Below are positions 33,281 through 44,922 of a stretch of 64,000 nt of DNA, in pieces. The stretch lies in contig NC_134137.1 in the NCBI RefSeq assembly GCF_033958435.1, forward strand, positions 244,636,501 through 244,700,500, read 5' to 3'. Positions within the stretch are counted from its first letter, which is position 1; each line of letters starts with the position of its first letter. This DNA comes from Carettochelys insculpta (Eukaryota > Chordata > Testudines > Carettochelyidae). Below the pieces are notes generated by a model. That model ran no database searches, had not been told where the DNA came from, and worked only from the letters and a program-made list of their open reading frames with translations. The translations under genes were made by a program, and so were the position numbers.

Positions 33281-35649
33281 TATAGAGATCATTTCATTCA
33301 GCTACTAAATAAAACCATCTGTGGCATGGAAAAATGATAACTTTTTCCCACTAAGATTAACTTTTTTCGGTAAGAAATTAAAATTAGCTTCTTAAACTGA
33401 TAATACAAAGGAAATGTACATTTTCCTTTATTTATCCTACATATTTGTAGGACACACATTAGTATTGTAATCAAGCTCCATCTTATATTACAGAAATCAT
33501 GTATCCAAGCTGGAATTTATTAACCCAAAAGATATGTGAGAAACACCATATAGAGTCCCCAACTAAATGAGGACACAATGCTCTCATACATTATGATGAG
33601 ACATTTGTAGCGTAGTGAATTAGGAAAAGTGATATTTTACTGAAATCAGCCACAGACATCAATGCCAGTATCAGCAAGATCTTCCGTTCAGATGCTAAGT
33701 AAACATGACCATTGTTCTCTTATGAAATCCAAGATCACAACCTGAGGTGATGATCCATGAAAGATAGCAAAACTTTAAGGTATTATTTAGATCGCTGTAA
33801 TTATGAACAGACCACTGACAAGCCAGAAAACATTTCAATAGGACATCTTTGAAGCCAGGACACGGGGAGAACACTAACACAGGCTTCCCCACCCTAACCT
33901 TCATATCAAGCCTTAAATACGACCTCCCAGTTTCCTTCTTCACTTAATTTCAATAGACCCAGCACAACAGATGATTTTTTGCCTAGGCACTGCTCAGATT
34001 GAACTGGGGTTTTGTATCATATCTCCCCAAACTCTCTTCACACAAAATAATAAGTGGTGGCTGCAGACCAGTAGGTGACACTGCCAAAGATGCTGCATCT
34101 CTAACAATCAGCTAAGATAGGGGAAGTCCGGGGAGATGCAACTTTTGGTGAATAGTTATGGGGTGCGCTGTGAGGCTGACACAACTATATTTGAAGACTG
34201 GTGGTCCAGGGGATTAGTGCGCTCCTTAATAGTTATCTCTTTCTTGGGTCAGAATGCTAAATAAATTTTTCCACCTTTAGTTAAGGTTCGGTAGGGCCTT
34301 TTATTAATTATGCCCATTTTCCCATCTTCAGTTACATCAGTACATTTGTTATACTTGAAAAGTCTACGTGGTTTACAAAGGGTTCAGGAATAATGAGAGA
34401 AGATGCACTGTGATATGTCTCAAGATAATCCCATCACACTTATGTAGCAAATTTAAACAATTGGCGAGAGAAACTGATTTTGCTGCCTTAGAACATAGGA
34501 ACTGACTCACTTGTGTATCACCTAGTAGGTCTCATTCAGTGGAACAATCATTTCCCATAATTATATAGCCTCCACTTTTCTTCTTTATTCCTCCTCAACA
34601 CCTCCCATCTTTGCAAGAGCTCAATTTCTAGAATAAGTAGAAATGAACAGGAAAAAAATAAAACTATTGACTCAAATATGTAAAAGGTATTTTTAATTAA
34701 AAACTGCAAAATAGATTTCACTGATATTTTTACTAGTAAGTTAGCATCTATCAACTTATTTTTTGAGTGCTACAATGCTAGATGGCATACAAGGCACAAA
34801 GACAGCACTGTGCTGAGGTATTTACTATATCTGGAGAAGGGGGGAGGGGCGGGAAAGTGTTTTCCAAAACAAAGCAAATTAAGTACAATAATGCCATGAA
34901 GTTGTGCAAATAACATGTGCAATTCTTCCAACACATGAATTTTTCCAACATAAATTTACCTGAGAGTTCAGTTGTATAACTGAAAAATAACATGGTATAG
35001 TTTACCATTAAGAATGTGTAAATACCGGACAACCTGAACATAGGCTCAAAATAAAGTGAGTGTTTAGGTTTCCAAAACATTAAAGCTATTTTCTCTCATT
35101 TTAATGTAACTCTCTTTGTCCTGATTTCAACCAAAAGTACCAAGGAAAAGATTATCTTTATGGTGTTTCCAACCCAGCCACAACATAAAAGAGCAATAAA
35201 CCAGGCAAGAAAGACTATTTGCATGAGACTTCAAGACTGATGTCAGGATCAAAAACGTTTTTGAAAAGTTAACCTTTTGGAGGCTAATCTGAAGCAAGAT
35301 ATATGAAGTTCACCCATCACTTGCTAGTCACAAGTGAAAATGAGCGTTGTGGTTTTCATCCTAGTGAATTTCTATCAGCATCACAAAGCCATCCTGTAAT
35401 TTGGCATAACTAGCAATCTCTGCTCAAAAGAAACCCAGAACTAGAGTAACTGAAGTATTATAAGAGGAGACAGAAATTAAATTGGCATATAGTAGCCAAT
35501 ATGTAGTATTTTAGTGTTTGTATAAGTAAGTATATAAGCATAATGACAGTAACAAATCCTATACAATAATTTGTTTATAAGGTCTGCGTGCTTTTGTTTC
35601 ACCAGCCACCCTTCATGATGAGCATGAAAGCCATTTCTTTTTTGTAACC
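33281..35649. other. Long non-coding stretch
   Basis: About 2.4 kb of AT-rich DNA. A 'ttagaacataggaactg' phrase near 34490 recalls a CR1-family fragment. Frames of 68-100 codons have no domain. Confidence 0.35.
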
Positions 35650-36370
35650 CAGTGGTTCCCAAATGTTTCAGTAATACGGCACACTTCAATGAAACAAACA
35701 ATTCCACGGCACACCCACATTTTTCAACTGAATTGATTGCTCATAAACATCACATTTACTTACATTTACCATGGTTACAGTTTTAATAGAGAGGTTTGCA
35801 ACATACCAGTGCCTGCAACAAACTAAACAAAGATCAAATACATTAATGTTTCAAATCCACCACAGACTACACTGTCTAAGACAATGAGCACAGACATATT
35901 TTCAAAATCTGTTCAATGCCATGCTTGGGATGTTGAGTAAATGAATAACCACTGAAAGCAAGCTCCCCTCCCTGCCAGCCCAATGAAACCATCTTCCAGT
36001 TCCAGCAGGCTCTTGTCCTCCCTCCCTGTCCCTTGCCACAACAGGGAGTGGAGGCAGGCTCCCCAACAGCATATTCAAGCCTGAAAGTGGCATTTCAGCT
36101 GCCTCCCAGAGCTAATGGGGTCCAGCAGGGTTGCCATTTCTCCACACAGTGGCTCTGGCAGGGAGAGGGGAGGAAATGACATCTCCTGCACCAGCTGGGA
36201 CTCAGGCAACCTTCCTGCTTAAGCCCCAACTGGTGCTAGGTCATGAATTTCCCCACTGTGGTGCCTCTACAAAGAGCCAAAGTGAGGGGAAATTGGCAAA
36301 ATTTCATGGCACACTTGGACAGTTCTCATGGCACTCCATTGTGTCACAGCACACTGGTTGATAACCACTG
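35650..36370. mobile_element. hAT-type non-autonomous element, 721 bp
   Basis: The left end CAGTGGTTCCCAAA and the right end TTGATAACCACTG are hAT/Charlie-type inverted repeats. Subterminal text (gtaatacggcacacttcaa ... catggcacacttggac) is inverted between the two ends. No transposase frame is present. Flanking octamers do not agree well, so the target duplication is unclear. Confidence 0.65.
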
Positions 36371-36416
36371 TCTAAAGCTATAATGTCTTGCTTCTTTGTT
36401 AGCATTACACATTAAG

Positions 36417-37060
36417 TTGTGCTTTTTGTCTTCATTGCAAACTAAGGCATGTATGATGCTTGTATAAGTCATGTACAATGTTTAGTAACTGTATAATCCT
36501 TTCTAAAATGTAATCTTGTCTGGAATGCTCTGTAATACTGTTTGATGCAAGTAAAGGAAGTATAGTTAAGGATAAGTGTGAAAGCCACCACAATGTCCAG
36601 AGGGTCAAGAAAAAGTGAGAAATTTGGAAACAATCAAGAAACATTACATTGTGCCCAGTGCTAAACTAATTCACAGAACAGACAAATCTCAGAGACAGGC
36701 AGAAACCCCAAAGAAGGTGAGTTAAGAGGGAGACAACAAAAAAGAGAAAACAATGGGAAGCCTGACAATATCCATCAAAGGATAAATGTGGAAAATTTCG
36801 AGATTAATAACATTTAAAGAGTAATGATCACATCATGACATTGCAAAATCCATATGCTCTAATGGGAATTTACAGGTATAAAGAGAGGATGTTTTGCCAT
36901 AGTTTTCTGGGTTCAGACCTGCAGAGCATCTCAAAGCACTAGCTCATAACTGACAGCGCCTATGCATACATATACCACTTTCCATGATGTATTATCAATA
37001 AATGCAACATATTGCCTTTTCCCCTTGAAAATATCCCATGTGCTTGTTATAAGGTAACAG
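36417..37060 (+). mobile_element. Candidate solo LTR of an endogenous retrovirus-like element
   Basis: The layout is LTR-like: a TATA-like tataaagagagg at about 36878-36889, a likely transcription start region, then a polyadenylation signal AATAAA inside 'tcaataaatgcaacatattg' near 36999-37018, with a T/C-rich stretch just after. A TGT start near 36417 and ACA end near 37060 are possible, but no target duplication was found, and no gag, pol or env remnant adjoins it. Confidence 0.42.
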
Positions 37061-38799
37061 TATCCCTATGGGGAAGTTTACACAGTACCTGACACAAACT
37101 ATTCCAGATTTCAATCAATACTTTTATTAATTCATTAATTTATTTACTTAGTTTTATTTTCAAAGTGCCTATTCCGTCCAAACATTCAAACACAAATTGG
37201 CACAATAATTCAAGAAAGCAAATGGGTGTCACAGTCTTTCATGAAAAATGTCAATAGGAACAACTGATCTGGTACATGAAAATTGAGATTATTCAGTTTT
37301 ACCATTAGCTTCACAGAAAATAAGTTTTAAGGAAATTATTAGAGGCAAGAAAAAATTTCTCTGTGAAGAGACTTTAAAAAGAATAGGGCTTCTTAATTTA
37401 TTATTTGAACACAGCTAACATAAATAACAAATATAGCAAAGAGAAGCAAGTTTCCTAACCTAAAATAGAGACCCAAAATCAGATTTTCCAACAAGGCAGA
37501 AACAGCAAAACATTTTCATGATTAAGATAAGGACACTTTTGACTTGCTGAGGAGATGTGCAAGTACACTTAAGCAATAATGGTCATTTTGTTATTCATCC
37601 CCAGTTTGTGTTTCTTTATAAATTAAAATCAAACTAATCTCCAAAATTATTTCTTTCAGAAAAAGCGATATGGAGAAGAGAAAAAAGAGTGTTGAGAGCT
37701 AACTAGGGATCAAAAAAAAGCCTAAAAGGCAAGGAAAAGAGACTAAGAGAAGAATGATAGCGCAGAGAGGGAAAGAGAGAGAGAAACAGAGAAAAGTATA
37801 CAAAACAGTACAAACAATGGCACACAGTTGATGAGAATCTAGAGTGAGATTTTTTTTTACCACCACTCACTCTTCTCTATTGCTATATGACCCCTTGAAT
37901 TTTCAAGTACTTGTAACACATTAGCAAATCAATAATAAACAAGAACAATGATTCCTGTTGTGTGACGTCCTACATTTAGCTTGCCTTGATTCAGCCACTG
38001 CAGCATTATAAATTAGGAAGGGAAAGAATTTTAATTTTCCTTTATAAGATGAATAAGTATCTTTTCCCTCACTCTATCACCACTCAGAGAAAGGGATTTT
38101 TCTGATCCTTGGCAGAAGAATTCCTGTATAGATTCATACTCACTGCCTGCCTCAGTGAGAATCGGAGTGAAACTCACAAGTGTATGAGAACATGGGTTTG
38201 AGACATTTTGATGTACTTTCAGCTAGATAAACTCCTTGTAGTCTGTTAAGTTCTGATTGTGGATTTATTGCAGAATTTATCCTTGCTGCAGAACTGTGCT
38301 CCAAATCTCAACTTTCATTAAAACAAACAAACCAATCTCAGGTATTTTATATCCTCACTGTTGCAAAGGCCACCATCACCAATTGTGTAAACAAATACAG
38401 TGCTGTTTTTCTCAGTTTGCAGAAGCCTGAAACAATAGCTTGAGAGGTGTGAATTATCCCGTTCATGTCAGTGAAGCACTAACAGAAAACTAAATCTAAC
38501 AGTTGGCAAACTGAAAAGTGGAAATGCTATGAGAATGTAAAGCAAATATTTGAATATAAAACCAAATCTTGGGGCACTGTAGAATTCAGTCTCAAGTGTA
38601 ACTGATTTAAAACCTACAATTCTAAAAAATATATCTGCAGATGCCACAGAATTTTCATTATAGTCCCAAAGATGCTAAGGAGATGGCTGTAGAAATTAGA
38701 TGCAGCTTACTATAAACCTGTATGCCTTGACTATAACTCTCTCAGCCAGTGAAGGATACTGTATATTCATACATCTTTATGTTATATGTTAAATTAATA
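37061..38799. other. Non-coding stretch
   Basis: About 1.7 kb, AT-rich, with a purine-rich gagagg patch near 37765-37795. No gene recognised. Confidence 0.4.
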
Positions 38800-39010
38800 A
38801 ATCTTTACATATATTTATACAGTGGCTTTCAAATAAGAATTTCAAAGAATGTTATAAAATACTGAACTTCACAATACTCCTGAGAGTTAGGTTAAAAACC
38901 ATATGAAAAAATGGGTAGATTGAGAAAAACACATGTACTGACTTGCTCAAGACAATACAGTGAGTCTGTGGTTGTCAGCTGGGTATAAATCCCCAATCTT
39001 CATTCTCTGA
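38800..39010 (+). repeat. MIR-like SINE, diverged
   Basis: 'gacttgctcaagacaataca' followed by 'gtgagtctgtggttgtcagc' matches the MIR core pattern. The flanks are too worn to set ends. Confidence 0.45.
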
Positions 39011-41281
39011 TATAAGAACTGACATTCCTTCCAGTGCATGAAATTTGGAAGGATTAAATAAAGACATGATAATGACATCACCACAATGGGGGGTGGGAAT
39101 TGCATAAGCAAAAAGGGGGCAAACAACTTCTTACCCAAAGTGAGAATATTTAAAAAGAGAGGTCTGAAAAACTGGAAAACCTGTGAGAAAAGGGAATTGT
39201 CCATAAGCATCAGCAAACAGTGCTGGAGAAGAAAAAAGCAACAAAAAAGGCCACAAAGTGAGACTGATTGTAATAGCAAATGAATAACTTGTCCAGAAGA
39301 GTTAAATAAAATTATTGGATCAGAATTCTGTTAGAACAAGAAATAATTCAATTGTAGAAGTGATAAAATTAGAACAGGACAAAGCCCATAGTGATCCCCA
39401 CATTTCTGCAGGGCCCAGCAGAAATGCAAGAAGAATCACTGATATATAGATATGTTATGAAACATTTTTAGAATTGGGGTCAGACTTGATGGATTGGACA
39501 AAGCTTACATTTTAAGCTTCTCTTTAAGATGAAGAGGGCCACATTTGGGAGGGAAAGTCACCAAGTTTAATCCTGAATTCCCATCCTCACATACCTGTAC
39601 TTCTCACTTTTACTATTTATGAGGCTAGCTCAAACTCTAACACCTGTTAACTCAAGAAGGGGATTAAGGAAGATCTAAGAAATTATGGACTTGTAAACTT
39701 GGTTGCAGTAGTGGAGAAAACAATGGGAACACTAATCAAGAGCCAAACATGAATGCTTGGAAAATTGTAATTTAAAAAAAAAAGGAATTGATAGTGTGAA
39801 ATCACAAAAGAAGGATCAAGCTCCAAGGCAGATAGATTGTTCTTCAAGGGGTATAAGTACACAGAGAGGGAAGCCATGCATAAAAGTTAGCTGCAGATTT
39901 AGGTCTTTGTGTGATGTCTGTTCAAAAGCTTTCCTAATCTACAAGGCCATTAAGTTTGGTGTCAGGCGTGAGCAACTAAAGATAAAGAAGTGATGACTCG
40001 TTATTGATGACAATATGTATTTAGGCTTGGAAGCTGTTTAGTCAGAAGGAAAGAGATCAGTAGTTGCACGCAGTAAAAAGGAGAATTAAGCCTTTCCTAA
40101 TAATGTCATAGATACATTATATTGGGGAAGAAAGTGGTGCTTAAATTTACTGATTAAGTTTAAGATTTATGCAAAAGTGAAATAAAAAGAAATGCACCAG
40201 GGACTGAACAGTAAAATATACTATCATTTATTCATGTAATGGGACCAAATTATGAAAATGAGCATGAGAGTGAGTGTGGTTGATAGCAAATTTACTTAAA
40301 AGTTAAATAGCTGTGATAGAATACAGTAACAAAATAATGAACTAAATAGCAGAGGTAGTAAACTAATCTAGCACTGTAAATTGTACCAATACTTGTTTAT
40401 TATCAGACTTCTTATTTTATTACAGAATTTGCAATGCTGAATGCAATTCTGGTCTGCTTATGGTGAAACTATCTCAGAAATAATGATCCACCAAATGAGC
40501 AAAATTTTGTAGAAATGTTGGGGTGAAGTGAGTCAGAGCAATGACAGCAGGTATAAATGCACTGGAAAAAGAAGAGATGTTGGCAGAACTTCATTGATCA
40601 GGATGCAAATGACAAAAGATGGGCGAGTGGATTGGAAGTGACAGTTTGCAACTTCATTAACCTTTAATATTAAAAGAAGGGGATGGATTCTCATAACTAC
40701 CTGGCATTAATTGAGTCCAGTGTGAAGATGAATGGCCTCATGCTATACAACCAAAGAAATAGCATTGGTACCCATAACCAATGCTGCCAAGGATGTTACT
40801 GTTACTAATTTCATGATTTAGCCCAAAGCTGAACCTCACTGGCCTCTTACCACAAAGGGGAAAGAGGAACAACCAGGAATGAATGTTGGGCTTCAGAGCC
40901 AAACCTCTGCCACTTAATTTTTCCATTCAGCTCCATGCTGTGAGCCCTGCCCCATGAAGGAAAGGTGAAGGTACACAAAACAGGGAGCTCTGCCGGCAAG
41001 GATTTAAGAACCTTCTCTTGTAGTTTAGATCATTGTCGTTATCTTTGCCATTGCTAGTTAAGGGCTGTGTAGCACTGCTGTGCTACCACTTTGAGCACCA
41101 AGGTGGGTGAATTTTCATGACTGCTGAAGCAATCCTAGAACTCGGGGATTGTTTGGGAAGAAAGGAACCATGGAATGTAAAATATATTTGTAACACACTG
41201 ATTTAGGCCCCAATTTTACACTTCAATCTGCATGGGTGGGCCTTTACACCAGTGTGGAGTTCCACTGAAGTCTAACCTTAC
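39011..41281. other. Long non-coding stretch
   Basis: About 2.3 kb. Frames of 60-110 codons on both strands have no domain. No repeats recognised. Confidence 0.35.
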
Positions 41282-41524
41282 CAAGGATGCTTACTAAACC
41301 GGTAGTCATGTAGCACTTTAAAGACTAACACAATAATTTATTAGGTGATGAGCATTCCTGGGGCAGACCCACTTCTTCAGACCTGGAGATTTGAAGTGGG
41401 TCTGCCCCACAAAAGCTCATCACCTAATAAACTATTTTGTTAGTCTTTAAAGTGCTAAATAACTGCTGGTTTGTTTTGTGAGAATACAGACTAACACGGC
41501 TACCTCTCTTCAAGGATACTTACT
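41282..41524. mobile_element. Miniature PLE hairpin with 14-bp target duplication
   Basis: CAAGGATGCTTACT (41282-41295) and CAAGGATACTTACT (41511-41524) differ at one base. Between them the inverse of the PLE tail (catgtagcactttaaagact ... agacccacttcttcagacc) faces its direct copy (tgaagtgggtctgccccac ... gactaacacggctac). The right arm carries the full end. Confidence 0.85.
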
Positions 41525-41991
41525 GTTCGAGGAATCCAGTGACAAAAACACTAACAACACAGTAAAAATATATGCTAAGAAATGGCTGGATACTAAAGGA
41601 ATTTAAACCAAAATTCTTCACAAAAAATATAAAAATATAAGCAACCAAGACTTACAATAAATGTCATGACAAGCCTAAATAGCTTTGCAAAATAGGTAAG
41701 ATGGACTGGTATTATTGGTACCACTGACACAAAAAATGGTTAAGAGGGGCTTCCTGATTGTGGACTATATGCTTTCTTCTGTTGTGCAGTACAGGTGGAG
41801 CCAGCAGAGGTAGAAAGGAGGCAAGGGGTTGCATAGAAGGGAAAAAGCGTGTGCAGTAACATCCTTGATCACAAAGTTTCTTTCTTCTCCGCACTCTGTA
41901 GGCACCATGCAGGAGCTCAGTTCTGTGTATGCAGAGCAACAGGTGTAGAGACCAATTACTCCAAGATAAGCCCAAAAAAGCCAATCACAGA

Positions 41992-42156
41992 ACGCCATTG
42001 GTCATTACCTACAGCCCCCAACTCAAACCACGGCAATGCATCATTAAAGACCTACAACCTACCCTAAATCATGATGCCACTCTCCAGAAGGCCCTAGGTG
42101 ACAGGCCTGTTCTTCCTTATAGACAACCTCCCATCCTTATGAGGATTCTCACTAGC
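41992..42156 (+). pseudogene. PLE coding fragment upstream of the GIY-YIG domain
   Basis: The frame encodes RTPLVITYSPQLKPRQ, LNHDATLQKALGDRPVLPYRQPP and RILTS. The last part corresponds to the QPPNL-RILTNS junction found at the centre of the 8.5-10 kb palindrome, so this is the PLE segment between the reverse transcriptase and GIY-YIG domains. It stops abruptly where the LINE sequence begins. Confidence 0.65.
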
Positions 42157-42209
42157 TTTGTAGTCCATCATGTCTGATGATGACATCTTGGGCTTGCACA
42201 GGCTCATTA

Positions 42210-42275
42210 GTTGTGGACCTGCATGTGGTTGAGGAGTCCAAGCCTTAAACAGCCTGGGTGTTCACAGTAGAGGCA
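42210..42275 (-). other. C-terminal C2H2 zinc finger of the LINE protein
   Basis: On - the reading is C-L-Y-C, twelve residues, H-M-Q-V-H, Asn, then TAA (42207-42209): a Cys-x2-Cys-x12-His-x3-His finger right at the protein end. It likely helps bind nucleic acid during insertion (inference). Confidence 0.65.
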
Positions 42276-42904
42276 AAGGAATTATCCTGGCTCTGTCAGT
42301 GTGGCTGCTGCTGTTGCTTTCCTCCCCTCATGAGCATCAATCAGGCATACGCATCACTGCTCTTCCGAGTTGTCATACACATGTTGTACAAGAGCACACC
42401 AGTCTGTTCAGTCTTCTGCATGCTAGTCTAGCTGCTTTGGCTTTAATCCAGCATGAGCAATGTTGGCCTTCATGCAGTCTTTATACCTCTTGCAAGGCCC
42501 ACCTTGATTCCTTTTGCCCTGGGAGAGTTCACCATAGAGGAGTTGCTTAGGGATTCTTGACTCCTCCATTCATATGACGTGCCCCGTCCAGTGAAGCTGG
42601 TCTTTCAGAATCATGGCTTCGATGCTCGTGGTTCCCGCTGTCAAGGACTTCCGGGTTCATTACTCTGTCCTGCCATCAAATGTGCAGTATTGACTTCAGT
42701 CTGCGTGTATGGAAGCGCTCCAGCAGTTTCACATGTTTTCTGTACAAGGTCCAGGTTTCACATCCATACAGGAGACCAGTCAGGACTACTGCCTTGTATA
42801 CTTTCAGTTTAGTGTACTGTAGGATATTGTGCTGGTTCAACACTCATGCTCTCAGATGTCCTAGTGCCTGATTGGCCTGGCAGATCCTGGCATTGATTTC
42901 TTTG

Positions 42905-44640
42905 TCAAGAGACATCATTGGCTATCTTGCTTCCGAGGTACCTGAACTCATCTACCATTTTTAACTTTGTTCCTTCAATAGATATTGAGGCAGGGAGAGC
43001 ATCAGATCCTGGAGCAGGGTGGAACAGTACCTCCGTCTTTCGTTGGCTGATGGTCAAACCAAAGAGGTGAGTGGGTTCAGCAAACTTGTTGATGATAAGC
43101 TGGAGATCAGGTTCCTTGTGTGCCGCAAGTGCACAGTTGTCAGCAAAAAGGGCATTCAAACAACAAAGGTCGAAAAGTGACCCACCAAGCTTGTACTTTA
43201 TGTAGACTCCATGGTCCAGGCCCCTAATTGTGCGGCTGAGGATGCATGTGAAACAGAGGTTGAATGACACTGGAGCCAGCACGCACCCTTGCTTCATGCC
43301 ATTGGATATCTCGAATGAATCTGAGGACTTGCCATTCAAAAGAACAAAGCTGGTCATGTCATCATGGAACAGGCATATGAGGTTAACAAAGCTTCTTGGG
43401 CAGCTGAACTTTGACAGGATAATCTACAGGGCTTCTCTGTTGATGGTGTCAAACACCTTGGTTAGGTCTGTAAAGATGACGTATAGATCCAAGTTCCGCT
43501 CTATGCATCTTTCCTGGACTTGAACAGCAAATATCATGTCAATGGTTCTGCAGCCTGGGCGGAAACCACACTGTGCCTCTGGTAGGTTCTCCTCTGAGAT
43601 GCTGGGGATTGGATGGTTGAGGAAGACTCAAGCCAAGATCCTCCCAGCAGTACAGAGAAGGGAGATGCCCTGGTAATTTCCACAGTCAGTTTTGTTGTCC
43701 CGGTTGTTGAAGAGTGAGATGACTGTGGCATCCCTAAAGTCTTTGGGTATGTCTTCGTCTTCACAGATGCTGGTCATAATGCTGTGAAAGGCTTCAAGTG
43801 ACACTGGTCCTGCTGTCTGGAAAATTTCAGCCGGGAAACCGTCCATCCCCTGGGCTTTGCCAGAGCTAGAGTGGCTGATTGTCTTTTTTACCTCATCCAT
43901 TGTAGGGGGCAGATCAAGACTGTCTATCGTGGTTTCTGAGGGATCTCGTCTGGGGCTGCGGGGTCGACAATGGAGGGCCCGTCGAGAAGGTTGCTGAAGT
44001 GCTCTCGCCAAATATCATTGATGCTGCTCTTCTCCCTCAGAAGGGCCATGCCATCTGCAGACAGGAGAGGTGCAGTACTTGGCTTTGAAGGTCCATATAC
44101 AGCTTTGATAGCACTGAAGAACATCTTGGAGTTCTTGGTGTCAGCGTAGTGTTTGACTTCATCAGCTTTTCTCTCCCACCGCTCATCTTGCATTTTGGGA
44201 AGTGCAGTCTGTGCCTGACTCCGAAGGTGTTTGGAATGGTCATGTTTGGAGATTGAGAACTGATCATTTTGCCATAACAGAAATGTGTTCTGTTTTTCCT
44301 CTAAGATCTTCATGATGGTCTCATCATTTTCATCAAACCAGTCTTGGTGAACTCTCTCTTTCAGTCCTAGTGTCGACTTGGCTGACTCTGTCACCAGGAT
44401 TTTAAACTGGTCCCACTTTTGTGTTGGGTCTCCAGTCAGAGGTCCATGGGATGTCAGCACATTGTCAAGGTTGGCTAGGGATTGCTCATGATGATCAGTA
44501 AGTTGAAGCTGCTTAATGTTGAAGGAGGGTCAGACAACCCTAAGCTTCTTGCGGTGCAGTGGTGTGATGTGCAACATAAGGACAGGTCTAATGAATCTGT
44601 GATCAGTCCAGCAGTCAGCTTACTGCATGGCCCTGGTGAT
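42905..44640 (-). pseudogene. LINE endonuclease end, linker and reverse transcriptase, decayed
   Basis: The - strand frame 44460-43924 covers the linker (ERVHQDWFDENDETIMKIL, ERKADEVKHYADTKNSKMFFSAIKAVYGPSK). A frameshift within 44011-43924 leads to a frame that continues to 42905. That frame has DEVKKTISHSSSGKAQGMDGFPAEIFQ, a TGA after GRILA, then EAQCGFRPGCRTIDMIFAVQ and motif A FTDLTKVFDTI. A TAG after REAL follows, then motif B NGMKQGCVLAP and motif C FADN. The catalytic FADD box has its second Asp replaced by Asn, so the copy is dead. Endonuclease residues before about 44640 are missing through 5' truncation or PLE interruption. Confidence 0.8.
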
Positions 44641-44922
44641 CTTAAATCCCTCCCCGCACCACACACACATGCCATCCCTCTGCTCTTCAGATTTGCCAAA
44701 ATTGATAATAATTTTTCTGATTTGTCAACCTTATAGCAATTTTTGGACCTCTGTGGCTTTATATATTGAGTCTGTTCTGGTAAGGCCATGATCTGAAGAA
44801 GTGGGTCTGCTCCCTGACAGCTCATCACCTAATAAATTATTCTGTTAGTGTTTAAAGGGCTACTTGACTGCTTTTCTGTTTTGATAAAATACAGACTAAC
44901 ACGGCTATCTCTCTGTCACTAT
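44641..44922 (+). mobile_element. PLE 3' UTR and terminus
   Basis: From the end of the PLE coding region (compare 9775-10000): 'ccatccctctgctcttcaga', 'aatttttctgatttgtcaac', tctgaagaagtgggtctg, then the terminal ctacttgactgcttttctg and acagactaacacggc. With 41992-42156 it brackets the LINE, but the GIY-YIG portion that should lie between is missing. Confidence 0.78.

Larger units (their letters stand above)
42157..44640 (-). mobile_element. Non-LTR retrotransposon (LINE), 5'-truncated, about 2.5 kb
   Basis: Read on -, the order is the end of the endonuclease (ADCWTDHRFIRPVL, about 44620), a linker region (DWFDENDETIMKILEEKQ), reverse transcriptase, a C-terminal helical region (KVYKAVVLTGLLYGCETWTL) and a terminal C2H2 finger. 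Repeated cat/atg triplets (atgtcatcatcagacatgat) close the 3' end near 42160. The clade is not fixed; the domain order suggests an I- or RTE-related element common in fish and reptiles. It lies between two PLE pieces. Confidence 0.8.
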
